A DNA stretch of 64,000 nucleotides from Streptomyces sp. RKAG290 (lineage in GTDB: Bacteria; Actinomycetota; Actinomycetes; Streptomycetales; Streptomycetaceae), in NCBI RefSeq assembly GCF_023701695.1, contig NZ_JAJOZC010000001.1:5393894-5457893 (forward strand), given 5' to 3'. Both the position numbers and the translations under genes were made by a program. Of the stretch, positions 16,650 through 24,974 are shown in pieces. The stretch's first letter is position 1. Every line of letters starts with the position of its first letter. Below the pieces are notes generated by a model. It saw nothing but the letters and a program-made list of their open reading frames with translations. It was not told the origin of the DNA and searched no databases.

Positions 16650-17264
16650 ATGGCAGAGAACCGGCCCCCCGACTCCAGTCGACGCAGCGAGCGCTCCCGC
16701 CGCGCGATCTACGACGCGGCGCTGGGCCTGGTCGGCGAGGTGGGCTACGGGAAGACGACCATCGAGGCCATCGCGGCCCGCGCGGGCGTCGGGAAGCAGA
16801 CGATCTACCGCTGGTGGCCCTCCAGGGCGGCCGTGCTCCTGGAGGCGTTCATCGACCTCGGGAACCGGGCGGCGCAGGACGCGGGGGAGCCGGCCGCCGG
16901 GTTCCCGGACACCGGGGACCTCGCCGCCGACCTCAAGCTCGTCCTGCGGGCCACGGTGGACGAGCTGAACGACCCGGCCTTCGAGGCGCCGACCCGCGCC
17001 CTCGCCGCCGAGGGGATCGTCGATCCGGAGCTGGGCGCCCAATTCGTCCGGAAGCTGCTCGATCCCTCGCTCCAGCTCTACGTCACCCGGCTGCGGGCCG
17101 CGCAGGAGGCGGGGCAGGTGCGGGCCGGCATCGACCCCAGGATCGCCCTGGAACTCCTCGTCGCCCCGCTCACCCACCGCTGGCTGCTGCGGACCCTGCC
17201 GCTCACCCACGCGTACGCGGACGCGATCGTCGACTACGCCCTGCACGGCCTCGCAACTCCGTGA
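16650..17264 (+). CDS. TetR/AcrR family transcriptional regulator
   Basis: A 204-residue one-component regulator. The helix-turn-helix is RAIYDAALGLVGEVGYGKTTIEAIAARAGVGKQTIYRWWPS (about residues 19-59), where KQTIYRWWPSRAAVL is the usual recognition-helix context, and the rest is an all-helical ligand-binding domain of the TetR_C type (EAPTRALAAEGIVDPELGAQF). The ATG at 16650 is chosen over in-frame starts upstream because the upstream palindrome and promoter region would otherwise be coding. It probably controls itself and possibly the divergent DDAH gene. Ligand unknown. Confidence 0.84.
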   Translation: MAENRPPDSSRRSERSRRAIYDAALGLVGEVGYGKTTIEAIAARAGVGKQTIYRWWPSRAAVLLEAFIDLGNRAAQDAGEPAAGFPDTGDLAADLKLVLRATVDELNDPAFEAPTRALAAEGIVDPELGAQFVRKLLDPSLQLYVTRLRAAQEAGQVRAGIDPRIALELLVAPLTHRWLLRTLPLTHAYADAIVDYALHGLATP

Positions 17265-17407
17265 AGCGCATCCGTCATTTCGTGACAAGAGGTGCGATAG
17301 TGCTCACCTCATGGCACCGGCCTCCGCACCCCGCTTCCCGACTCTGGCCACCCGAGGCGCAGGATGGTGGGACCATAGGCAGGGGCAACGCTGAGGTAAG
17401 GGGTTAG

Positions 17408-18154
17408 ATGGGCGCCGATTTCGGCCGTAGTCGCGGCTCAGAGAGCAAGTTTTCCCACTGGCTGCGCCGACGACCCAAAGCGCAGCAGAGCGAGGTCGAC
17501 GAGACCGCACGGGAGGCACTGCTCCTGGCTGTCGCCGAGGCCGGAATGCCGATCGCGCCCGCTGCCCATCCGCTCGGCTACAGATGTTCGTGCGAGCGCA
17601 TGGGCTGTCCCACCCCGGCCAGACACCCGATCTCGTTCGCCTGGCAGACGCAGTCCACCACGGACCGCGCCCAGATCGAGCGCTGGGCCCGCAGCCAGCC
17701 GCAGGCCAACTTCATCACGGCGACCGGCATGATCCACGACGTTCTCGACGTCCCGCTCTCGGCGGGTACGCAGGCGCTCGAGCGGCTGCTCGCGGCCGGC
17801 ATCGAGGTGGGCCCGGTGGCCCGCTCCGGCGAGGACCGGATGCTCTTCTTCACCGCGACGCGGGGTACGCCGGAGGACGAGGACGAGTGGTGGCCGTGCG
17901 AGCTGGACTGCCACCCCGAGACGATGGACGAGCACCCCGGACTGCGCTGGCACTGCCGCGGCAGCTATGTGCTGCTGCCGCCCGCGCGGCTGCCGGGTGA
18001 GCTGGATGTGCGGTGGGTGCGGGGGCCGGAGCATCCGCTGCCGGATCCGCTCACGTTGCTGGAGACGCTGACGGAGGCGTGTGCGCGGTTCGTCGGCTCT
18101 GCGGAGCAGAGTGATGTCGACCACGAGTCGGTGGCTTGGCCGCTGAGCCGGTAG
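17408..18154 (+). CDS. Bifunctional primase/polymerase (PriPol-type) N-terminal domain protein
   Basis: A 248-residue protein resembling stand-alone Prim-Pol-like proteins common in Streptomyces. The N-terminal half has CSCERMGCPTPARHPISFAW, a cysteine/His-containing lead-in, followed by QANFITATG...VLDVPLSAGTQALERLLAAG, where the strand order corresponds to that of the archaeo-eukaryotic primase core, and by RWHCRGSYVLLPPARLPG. However, the D-x-D metal site of active Prim-Pol enzymes is represented only by VLDVP, so catalysis is doubtful. The ATG is at 17408. A nucleic-acid role is inferred from family only. Confidence 0.68.
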   Translation: MGADFGRSRGSESKFSHWLRRRPKAQQSEVDETAREALLLAVAEAGMPIAPAAHPLGYRCSCERMGCPTPARHPISFAWQTQSTTDRAQIERWARSQPQANFITATGMIHDVLDVPLSAGTQALERLLAAGIEVGPVARSGEDRMLFFTATRGTPEDEDEWWPCELDCHPETMDEHPGLRWHCRGSYVLLPPARLPGELDVRWVRGPEHPLPDPLTLLETLTEACARFVGSAEQSDVDHESVAWPLSR

Positions 18155-18214
18155 GCGGTGGCCTGGTGGGGGCGGCGCGGCGGGTGCGGGTGCCGGGGCG
18201 TCCGGCGGTCCGGT

Positions 18215-18324
18215 TGTCCTCAAGCGCCGGACGGGCTGATGGGTGCCCTCAATCGCCGGGCGGGCTTGATTTGGCTCGGGCGGGCTGGTGGGTGCCCTCA
18301 ATCGCCGGGCGGGCTTGATCTGGG
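18215..18324. repeat. Dispersed CAATCGCCGGGCGGGCT-type intergenic elements (three units)
   Basis: After the primase-like gene come three related units: CAAGCGCCGGACGGGCTGAT once, then CAATCGCCGGGCGGGCTTGA twice, the latter two sharing the lead-in GGGTGCCCT. Similar motifs recur at 45,366-45,406 and 63,340-63,380, always next to gene 3' ends. Such elements are common in Streptomyces intergenic DNA; the region separates two convergent genes. Confidence 0.65.
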
Positions 18325-19317
18325 TCAGGAGCCCTTTGCTGAGGTCAGGCCCGGGAGGCGGTTCAGTACGATCACCTTGCCTGTTCCCGTGCCCTTCTTC
18401 GGGACGTACACCAGCTGGCTGGAGACCCGTTCCTTTGTGAGGGTGCTCTTCACCTCGCCGCTCAGCAGCGCCCGTACGTCCGGGGCGACCGTGGGATGCA
18501 GTCCCTTCGCCGCCGTCTGCCGTTCGAAGTGCTTGCTGCTGAAGAAGACCAGCGCCCCGCCGTCCTGCGTCCGCAGGCCGAGCGGGCCGAACGCGCCGTT
18601 GTTCAGCGGCTGGTCGATGTACTGGTACGAGAACCCCGCACGCCGGGTGTTCAGGCGTGCCGTGCGCCACAGCGAGGTGGCCGATCCCGGGGCGAAGACG
18701 TCCGGGACGCCCTTTTGCAGGTACCCCGTGTACTGCTTGCCCAAGTCCTGCGGAGCCACCACCAGTCCGGCGCTGTGCGCCGGCACCGGCTCGGCCCGGC
18801 CGTCGCCGTCCTTCGCGAATTCGGGCAGCCGCGACGGGGCGACGACCGCGAGGTAGGTGGCCTTCCATCCGGCGCCGGAACCGGACTTGACGAAGACGAG
18901 CAGCCAGCGGGTGTCCTGCTTCCCGCCGTCCTGGTCGCGGTTGGAGTCCGTGTCGGCGACGAACCACCTCGGCCAGCCCGCCTTCTTGGGGATGACGTAG
19001 TTCGCGTCGGTCAGCTCCAGCGAGCGGTGGTTCGCGTTGCCGTCCGGGTTGTTCTTCTGCCGCGCCTTCAGACCCGCCTGGTTGATCGCGCCGAGCGAGC
19101 CGCCGACCCGGTCCTCGTCCAGCGCCGGGTCGTACGCCTTGTCCGCGGCGTTGTACGCGGCGGTGAAGTCCTCCAGGGCCTGCGCGGCCTCAGACCTCGT
19201 CGCCGCCGGCACGACTTCCAGCTCGCCGTGCACCGTCACGCACCCGCTCGCCGTCATGCTCAGCACCGTCGCCGCCGCGAGCCCCGTCGCCAGCCGAACC
19301 GGCCTCAGACTTCTCAT
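18325..19317 (-). CDS. Lipoprotein in the Efe iron-uptake operon
   Basis: A 330-residue exported lipoprotein: signal peptide MRSLRPVRLATGLAAATVLS with lipobox TASGC (Cys at residue 26). The mature part begins with a helical segment (TRSEAAQALEDFTAAYNAADKAYD) and then mixed alpha/beta sequence with no motif that I recognise. The start overlaps the efeU 3' region; with the suspected missing base restored, efeU would end at 19,314 with an ATGA overlap, the classic sign of translational coupling. Position as last gene of an efeO-efeB-efeU operon suggests a link to the iron uptake system, but no direct functional evidence is visible. Confidence 0.7.
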   Translation of the reverse strand: MRSLRPVRLATGLAAATVLSMTASGCVTVHGELEVVPAATRSEAAQALEDFTAAYNAADKAYDPALDEDRVGGSLGAINQAGLKARQKNNPDGNANHRSLELTDANYVIPKKAGWPRWFVADTDSNRDQDGGKQDTRWLLVFVKSGSGAGWKATYLAVVAPSRLPEFAKDGDGRAEPVPAHSAGLVVAPQDLGKQYTGYLQKGVPDVFAPGSATSLWRTARLNTRRAGFSYQYIDQPLNNGAFGPLGLRTQDGGALVFFSSKHFERQTAAKGLHPTVAPDVRALLSGEVKSTLTKERVSSQLVYVPKKGTGTGKVIVLNRLPGLTSAKGS

Positions 19318-20161
19318 CCGTTGCTTTCTGCGCCTTCTGATCCGTCGCCCCCACTGACCGTGCGAACCCTACCGGGGCGAGGAACAGCGCGAGCGTGGGG
19401 ATCAGATACAGCGCCCACACCGTGACCTGAAGAACGGTCGGATCGGGCTGGAAGTTGAAGGTGCCCTTGAGCAGCGTGCCGTACCAGCTGTCCGGCGGGA
19501 TCGTGGCGCTGATGTCGAACGCCCGGTTCTGCAGACCGCCGAGGAACTCGGCCTCCTGCAGGTCGTGCACGCCGTAGGCGAGCACACCGGCCGCGACGAC
19601 CACCAGCATGCCGCCGGTCCAGGAGAAGAACTTCGCCAGGTTGATCCGCAGCGCACCGCGGTAGAACAGCCAGCCCAGCACGACCGCCGCGACGATACCC
19701 AGCACCGCACCGATCATCGGGTGCCAGCCGTCGTCCGCCGCGTGCACCGCACGCCACACGAACAGCGAGGTCTCCAGGCCCTCCCGGCCCACCGCGAGGA
19801 GCGAGGTGGCGACCAGTGCGCCGGTGCCCATCGCGAGCGCCGCGTCGAGCTTGCCGTGCAGCTCCGCCTTCAGGTGCCGCGCGGTGCGCCGCATCCAGAA
19901 GACCATCCAGGTGACCAGACCGACCGAGACGATCGACAGCGAACCGCCCAGCGCCTCCTGCGCCTTGAACGTCATCTCCTGCGAGCCGAACTCGAGCCCC
20001 GCGCCGAACGCCAGGCTGACCACGATCGCGACGCCGACACCGACCCAGATCGGCAGCAGCCTGTTCCGGTTGCCGGTCTTGACCAGATAGGCGATGAGAA
20101 TGCAGACGACCAGGCTGGCCTCAAGGCCCTCGCGCAGGCCGATCAAGAAGTTGCTGAACAC
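19190..20161 (-). CDS. efeU: EfeU, ferrous/ferric iron permease (FTR1 family)
   Basis: An integral membrane iron permease of seven predicted helices. The two REGLE motifs that carry iron in FTR1/EfeU proteins are both present: LREGLEASLV at the N terminus and VGREGLETSLF near residue 145. The start is GTG at 20161 with GGAAAGGGA upstream. The reading frame runs to 19,190 and overlaps the lipoprotein gene by 128 nt, with a C-terminal tail rich in charged and Gly residues. A single G added to the five-G run in the segment coding for SVGATD would end it at 19,314 with an ATGA junction, so the last 40 or so residues may be artefactual. Works with EfeO and EfeB. Confidence 0.88.
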   Translation of the reverse strand: MFSNFLIGLREGLEASLVVCILIAYLVKTGNRNRLLPIWVGVGVAIVVSLAFGAGLEFGSQEMTFKAQEALGGSLSIVSVGLVTWMVFWMRRTARHLKAELHGKLDAALAMGTGALVATSLLAVGREGLETSLFVWRAVHAADDGWHPMIGAVLGIVAAVVLGWLFYRGALRINLAKFFSWTGGMLVVVAAGVLAYGVHDLQEAEFLGGLQNRAFDISATIPPDSWYGTLLKGTFNFQPDPTVLQVTVWALYLIPTLALFLAPVGFARSVGATDQKAQKATDEKSEAGSAGDGARGGDGAEHDGERVRDGARRAGSRAGGDEV

Positions 20162-20199
20162 GTTTCGGTTCCCTTTCCGCTGGGGGGCACGTAAGAGGC

Positions 20200-21512
20200 C
20201 TACGAGAACAGCGCCCGGCCCCACCAGTCGTCCGTGTCGCGGACGCCCGGCGGGACGGCGAAGTGCGCCGAACCCACGTGCTGGATGTACTCGTTGAGTG
20301 CGTCGTGTGCCGCCAGGCGCCGCTGGAGCGGTACGAACGCCTTGCGGGTGTCGCGCTGGTACGCGAGGAAGAACAGCCCGGCGTCCAGGCGGCCCAGGCC
20401 GTCCGTGCCGTCGGTGAAGGAGTAGCCGCGCCGCAGGATGGTCGCCCCGGCGTTGCTGTCCGGGTGCGCGAGCCGCACGTGCGCGGTCGGCAGCATCGCC
20501 TTCAGGAACGGCTCGTCGCGCTCCTTCGCCTTGCCGACCGGCGCGCCCTCGCCCTTGTCGCGGCCGAAGACGTCCTCCTGCTCCTGCAGTCCGGTCCGGT
20601 CCCAGGTCTCGATGTGCATCCGGATGCGCCGGGCCACCAGGTAGGAGCCGCCGGTCATCCAGTCCGCCCGGTCCTGCGCGCCGACCCAGACGTGCTTGTC
20701 CAGCGCCGCGGTGTCGGTACCGGAGATGTTCCGGGTGCCGTCCTTGAAGCCCATCATGTTGCGGGGGGTCTGCGCGCCGGGCGTCGTCGAGGACGTCTTG
20801 CCGAAGCCCAGCTGCGACCAGCGGATCGCGGTGCGGCCCATGCCGATCCTGGCCAGGTTGCGGATGGCGTGCACCGCCACCTGCGGGTCGTCCGCGCAGG
20901 CCTGCACGCACAGGTCGCCGCCGCTGCGGGCCGCGTCGAGGTTGTCGCCGGGGAACTTCGGCAGGTCGACGAGCGCGTCGGGCCGCCGGTCCTCCAGACC
21001 GAACCGGCCCTTGGCGAACAGCGAGGGACCGAAGCCGATCGTCAGCGTCAGCCGGGACGGCTTGAGCCCCAGCGCCTCGCCCGTGTCGTCCGGCGGGGCC
21101 TCGGCCAGGCCCCCGTACGCCCCGTCGCCGACCGCGTGACCGGCCGTCATCCGCTCGGCGGCCCGGGTCCACTCCTTGAGCAGCGAGATCAGCTCGGCCC
21201 GGTCCTTCGTCGTCACGTCGAACGCGGCGAAGTGCAGCCTGTCCTGGACGGCGGTGGAGATACCGGCCTGGTGCGCACCGTGGAAGGGCACCGCGGCGCC
21301 GCTGTCCGCGGCCGCCACCGGGGTGTCCCGGAGCGCGTCGCGACGACGGCGCCACCCGCCGCCGCAGCGCCGAGTGCCAGTCCGGCGCCGCCCCAGCCGA
21401 GCAGCGCCCGCCGGGAAGGGGCGCCGCCGGGACCCGTGGCGGCCGGGGCGCCGGAAGCCGGCCCCTCGGCCGTTGCGTCGCCGGCGGCCGTGTTCTGCGT
21501 CTCCTCGGACAT
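20200..21512 (-). pseudogene. efeB: EfeB, deferrochelatase/Dyp-type peroxidase, frameshifted near the N terminus
   Basis: A heme-dependent Dyp-type peroxidase of the EfeB group. The N-terminal frame starts MSEETQNTAAGDATAEGP at 21512, just after efeO, and has a twin-arginine signal (SRRALLGWGGAGLAL). The main domain is in the next frame from about 21,318: AAVPFHGAHQAGI, the Dyp signature GFKDGTRN, a conserved heme-region HIETWDRTGLQEQEDVFGR, and DGLGRLDAGLFFLAYQRD. Restoring one base in the G run at 21,320-21,323 fuses the two frames. EfeB is exported folded with heme by Tat and helps to oxidise or extract iron for EfeU. The gene is intact apart from this missing base. Confidence 0.86.
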
Positions 21513-21535
21513 CCCCGGAGCCCTTCCCCGACTCG

Positions 21536-22672
21536 TTACTTGGTCACCGCGGCGGCGAGCCTGGAGAGCGGCTCGGCCAGTGCGTTGACCGCGTCCGACA
21601 GGTCCTTGCGGTCCGCCTTGCCGACCTTCTCGTACGAGGTGAACTCGTAGGAGGTGGTGTCCTTGCGGTAGGTGTCCAGCAGCTTGTTCAGCTCGCCGAA
21701 CCGCTTGTCCAGGGTGGCGGACAGGGCCGCGTCGTTCTTCGACGCGATCGGCTTCAGCAGCTCGTAGGACTTCTCCGCGCCCTCGACGTTGGCCTTGAAG
21801 TCGACCAGGTCGGTGTGGCTGTAGCGCTCTTCCTCGCCGGTCACCTTGCCGGTCGCGACCTCGTCGAGGAGCTCCTTGGCGCCGTTGGCCATCGACGTCG
21901 GGGTGATCTCCGCCGTGCCGACCCGCTTCTGCCAGTCGAGCAGGTCCTTGTAGAGGGTCGGGGCGAGGGCCTTCTCCTCGGCACCGAGCTTCTTGTCCTG
22001 CCACAGCGCCTTCTCCAGGCGGTGCCAGCCGGTCCACTTCTGGCCGTCCTCCAGGCCGTCGGCCCGGACGTCGACCTTCGGGTCGATGTCACCGAAGGAC
22101 TCGGCGACGGGCTCGGTGCGCTCCCAGCCGAGGCGGGAGCCGGCGTAGATCTTCTTGGCGGCGTCGAGGTCCCCGGCGGCGACGGCGTCGCTGAAGAGCT
22201 TGGCCTTCGGCAGCGTCTCGTCGGCCTGCTCCTGGACGTAGGTGCGGTAGGCGGCGACGGCCTTGTCCATCTCGGGGCTGCGCTTGGCCGCGGAGCCCCC
22301 GGTGACCTGGAGCTTCTGCCGGATGCCGTGGCCCTTCATGCCGGGCTTGCAGGCGATCTCGTACGAACCGGCCTTGATCTCCGCCGTGATGGTGGCCTTG
22401 GTGCCGGGGCCGATGTTCTCGCGCTCGGCGACGATGCGGTCGTCCGGGAACAGGACGTAGACCTCGGTGACCTTCGCCCCCTTGTTCTGCACGGCCAGCT
22501 CGACGTGCCCGGCCGGCAGCTTCTTCTTCGACACGGTGCAGGAGTCGTCCTTGGCGACGACCTGGACGGCGCCGTCACCCTTGCCGTCGCTCTTCTCGGC
22601 GCAGCCCGTGACGGCGGTCAGAGCGGCCACGGTGGCGGCAGCGGTGACGACGGAGAAACGAACGGCTCGCAT
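21536..22672 (-). CDS. efeO: EfeO, periplasmic/extracytoplasmic iron-binding lipoprotein
   Basis: A 378-residue lipoprotein: signal MRAVRFSVVTAAATVAALTAVTGC with the lipobox VTGC. The mature protein has the N-terminal cupredoxin-like EfeO domain (VELAVQNKGAKVTEVYVL, GSYEIACKPGMKGHG) and the C-terminal M75 peptidase-like helical domain (PVAESFGDIDPKVDVRADGL, KWTGWHRLEKALW with the H-x-x-E metal motif). It binds iron and hands it to the EfeU/EfeB system. It is the first gene of the efe operon; a DmdR-type iron box lies 70 nt upstream, so iron-repression is expected. Confidence 0.92.
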   Translation of the reverse strand: MRAVRFSVVTAAATVAALTAVTGCAEKSDGKGDGAVQVVAKDDSCTVSKKKLPAGHVELAVQNKGAKVTEVYVLFPDDRIVAERENIGPGTKATITAEIKAGSYEIACKPGMKGHGIRQKLQVTGGSAAKRSPEMDKAVAAYRTYVQEQADETLPKAKLFSDAVAAGDLDAAKKIYAGSRLGWERTEPVAESFGDIDPKVDVRADGLEDGQKWTGWHRLEKALWQDKKLGAEEKALAPTLYKDLLDWQKRVGTAEITPTSMANGAKELLDEVATGKVTGEEERYSHTDLVDFKANVEGAEKSYELLKPIASKNDAALSATLDKRFGELNKLLDTYRKDTTSYEFTSYEKVGKADRKDLSDAVNALAEPLSRLAAAVTK

Positions 22673-22741
22673 ACGGGCTCCACATGAAGATGAAGGAGAA
22701 GAAGAGGAAGGCTGGACAAGGGCAGGTGAGGCGGACCTAAC

Positions 22742-22760
22742 TTAACCGAGCCTTACCTGA
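22742..22760. promoter_or_regulatory. Iron box (DmdR1/IdeR-type operator) of the efe operon
   Basis: TTAACCGAGCCTTACCTGA; its reverse complement TCAGGTAAGGCTCGGTTAA matches the DmdR1/DtxR consensus TTAGGTTAGGCTCACCTAA at 14 of 19 positions. Lies 70 nt upstream of efeO, in the promoter region, and is also 103 nt from the 3' end of hmuV. Confidence 0.72.
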
Positions 22761-22862
22761 CCGGCGCCCACTTATGCAGTGATTCAGCTCTCACTGCGCG
22801 AGGGCGGGAACGGGATGATCACGACCGACCCACGGGCGAGCCCGGAAAAGGTAAAGCGGTGG

Positions 22863-23702
22863 TCAAGCGGTCCGGTCGGGTACGACGAGCGGCACCCCGG
22901 TGCGTGGGTGCGGGAACACCTCGACCTGCTGCCGGTAGACCGAGCTGAGCAGCGGAGCCGTGAACACCTCGGCCGGCGGCCCCGCCACCGCGAGCCGGCC
23001 GTCCCGCAGCACGGCGGCCCGGTCCGCGTACGCGGCCGCCAGACCCAGATCGTGCAGGACGACGACGACCGCGTCACCGGCGGCGGCCCGCTCCCGGCAG
23101 ATCCGCAGCACCAGTTCCTGGTGGCGCAGGTCGAGCGCGGCGGTCGGCTCGTCGAGCAGCAGCAGCGGAGCGCGCTGAGCCAGTGCCCGGGCCAGCGCGA
23201 CCCGGGCCCGCTCGCCGCCGGACAGCGCGCAGAAGGGGCGCGCGGCGAACTCGGTGACCTCGGTGGCCGCCATCGCCGTCCGGACCGCCGCCTCGTCCTC
23301 CTCCGCCCGCTCCGTGCCGGCCCAGGGCGCCCGCCCCATCCGTACGACGTCCTCCACCGGGAAGAGGAAGGAGAGCGCCGCGGACTGCGGCAGCACGGCC
23401 CGGCGCAACGCCAGTTCGGGCGCGGACCAGTCGGTGACCGGCCGCCCGCCGATCAGTACCGCACCGCTGTCGGCGGGCAGATCGGCGGCCAGCGCGGCCA
23501 GCAGTGTCGACTTCCCGGCCCCGTTCGGGCCGACGAGCGCCAGCACCTCGCCCGCGTGCACCGTCAGTTCGATGGAGTCGAGCACCTGCCGCCCGCCCAG
23601 CCGGACCCGCAGCCCGTGCGCCTCGGCGACCGGGGTGCCGGGGGAGACGGGGACGGGCAGCTGCCGGTGGCGGGCCGTAAAGGTATTGCGCAAGGCCCTC
23701 AT
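22863..23702 (-). CDS. hmuV: HmuV, heme ABC transporter ATP-binding protein
   Basis: A 279-residue ABC ATPase: Walker A GPNGAGKST, Q-loop LPQSAALSFLF, signature ALSGGERARV, Walker B LLLLDEPTAALD, H-loop VLHDLG. The sequence matches the heme/hydroxamate-siderophore importer ATPases (RRAVLPQS, VVRMGRAPW). It energises import of heme through the HmuU permease. The ATG at 23702 overlaps the expected hmuU stop (ATGA) once a missing base in hmuU is restored. Without HmuT and with HmuU truncated (below) the transporter encoded here would not be complete. Confidence 0.9.
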   Translation of the reverse strand: MRALRNTFTARHRQLPVPVSPGTPVAEAHGLRVRLGGRQVLDSIELTVHAGEVLALVGPNGAGKSTLLAALAADLPADSGAVLIGGRPVTDWSAPELALRRAVLPQSAALSFLFPVEDVVRMGRAPWAGTERAEEDEAAVRTAMAATEVTEFAARPFCALSGGERARVALARALAQRAPLLLLDEPTAALDLRHQELVLRICRERAAAGDAVVVVLHDLGLAAAYADRAAVLRDGRLAVAGPPAEVFTAPLLSSVYRQQVEVFPHPRTGVPLVVPDRTA

Positions 23703-24240
23703 GCCCAGCCCCTTGCCTGCGACGGGTCCTGCGCAGCAGCCAGAAGAAGAACGGACTGCCGAAGAGTGCGGTGAGCACGCCGAGCGGCAGCTCGGCAGGA
23801 TCGGCGACGGTACGGGCCGCGAGATCGCCCGCGACGAGCACCAGCGCGCCGCCGAGCGCACTGCCGGGGACCAGGAAGCGGTGGCCGGATCCGTTCGCCA
23901 TCCGCAGCAGGTGCGGCACCAGCAGCCCCACGAACGAGATGATCCCGGCGACCGCCACCGCTGCGGCGGTCAGCAGGGCCACGAGGAGCACCAGCACGAT
24001 GCGGAGCCGCTCGACGTCGACGCCGAGGTGGCGGGCGGGCCGCTCGCCGAGAGCGAGCAGGTCGAGCCTGCGTGCGTGCAGCGGCGCGAGGACGAGTCCG
24101 AGCACCGCGCACGGCAGCACGGCCAGCACCTTGGGCCAGGTGGCCTGGGCCAGCGAACCGAGCTGCCAGAAGGTGATCTGGGTGATCTGCGCGTTGTCGG
24201 CGAAGAAGATGAACAGGCCGATCAGCGCGCCCGCGAGTAC
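23699..24240 (-). pseudogene. hmuU: HmuU heme permease, C-terminal fragment
   Basis: About 180 residues of a FecCD-type permease: AGALIGLFIFFADNAQ, TFWQLGSLAQATWPKVL, ALGERPARHLGVDVERLR (cytoplasmic coupling region), AGIISFVGLLVPHLLRM (the G-L-x-x-P-H motif), PAELPLGVLTALFGSPFFFWLLRR. The N-terminal half (helices 1-5 or so) is absent: upstream on this strand the sequence turns abruptly, near 24,237, into the antisense of an HtaA gene. In addition the 3' frame runs into hmuV; adding one base near 23,724-23,727 would end it at SQARGWA with a stop at 23,699, overlapping the hmuV start. No hmuT is present. Confidence 0.82.
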
Positions 24241-24905
24241 GTCACCGGCCCGATCGGCCAGGGGAAATGGACCCTGGCCGACGGCGCCCGGGACGGCGGC
24301 GCGCTCTTCCGCTTCCCGAAGGGCCGGGGCACGTACGACCCGAAGAGGCAGACCCTGGCCGCGGACTTCGCCGGGAGTGTCCGCTTCAGCGGGGCCGGTG
24401 ACCTCGATCTGACGCTGTCCCGGTTCGCGGTCGGGCTGAAAGCCGGCAAGGGCACGCTGAGCGCCGACGTCCTGAGGGACGGCGCCACCCGCAAGGCCGT
24501 CCCGCTCGTCGCCTTCGCCGCCAAGAACTTCGTGCCGAAGAGCGGCCTCGCCGTCCTCACGGAAGTCCCCGCCACCCTGACCACCGACGGCGCCAAGGCC
24601 TTCGGCTCCCTCTACAAGACCGGCACCGCGATGGACCCCCTCTCGCTCGCCGTGGCCGTCGACGCGAAGGCACAACTGCCCGCGCTCCCCGACCTGGGCA
24701 GCGATCCCGGTGCTTCGGCGCAGCCCTCGGACACCCCGGGCCGAAGACCGCGAAGACCCCGAAGGCCACGGAGGCCGTGGCGGACGAGGGCTCCCCGGCC
24801 GGGCTGTACCTCGCTCTCGGCGGGGCGGGTCTGCTCGCCGCGGTGGCGACCGGCGTGCTGTTCCTGGTGCGCCGCAACCGCTCGACGCCGGACAGCCCCT
24901 CCTGA
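24238..24905 (+). pseudogene. htaA: HtaA-domain surface protein, 5'-truncated and frameshifted
   Basis: Encodes the second half of a heme-binding HtaA-domain protein: YVTGPIGQGKW, FPKGRGTYDPKRQTL, AADFAGSVRFSGAGDLDLTL, TLTTDGAKAFGSLYKTG, all aligning with the second HtaA domain of the intact protein downstream. No start codon or signal peptide is present; the 5' end meets hmuU sequence at about 24,237. Near 24,735-24,742 one base is missing; in the restored frame the protein continues PKTAKTPKATEAVADEGSP and ends with a transmembrane helix (GLYLALGGAGLLAAVATGVL) and a basic tail RRNRSTPDSPS, stop at 24,905. As it stands it cannot be translated into a secreted protein. Confidence 0.78.
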
Positions 24906-24974
24906 CCCCCCTCGCTCATCCCCTTCCCGCACCACCCCCGTTCGTACCTGTTCATCCTGAGGAGACCACCGACC

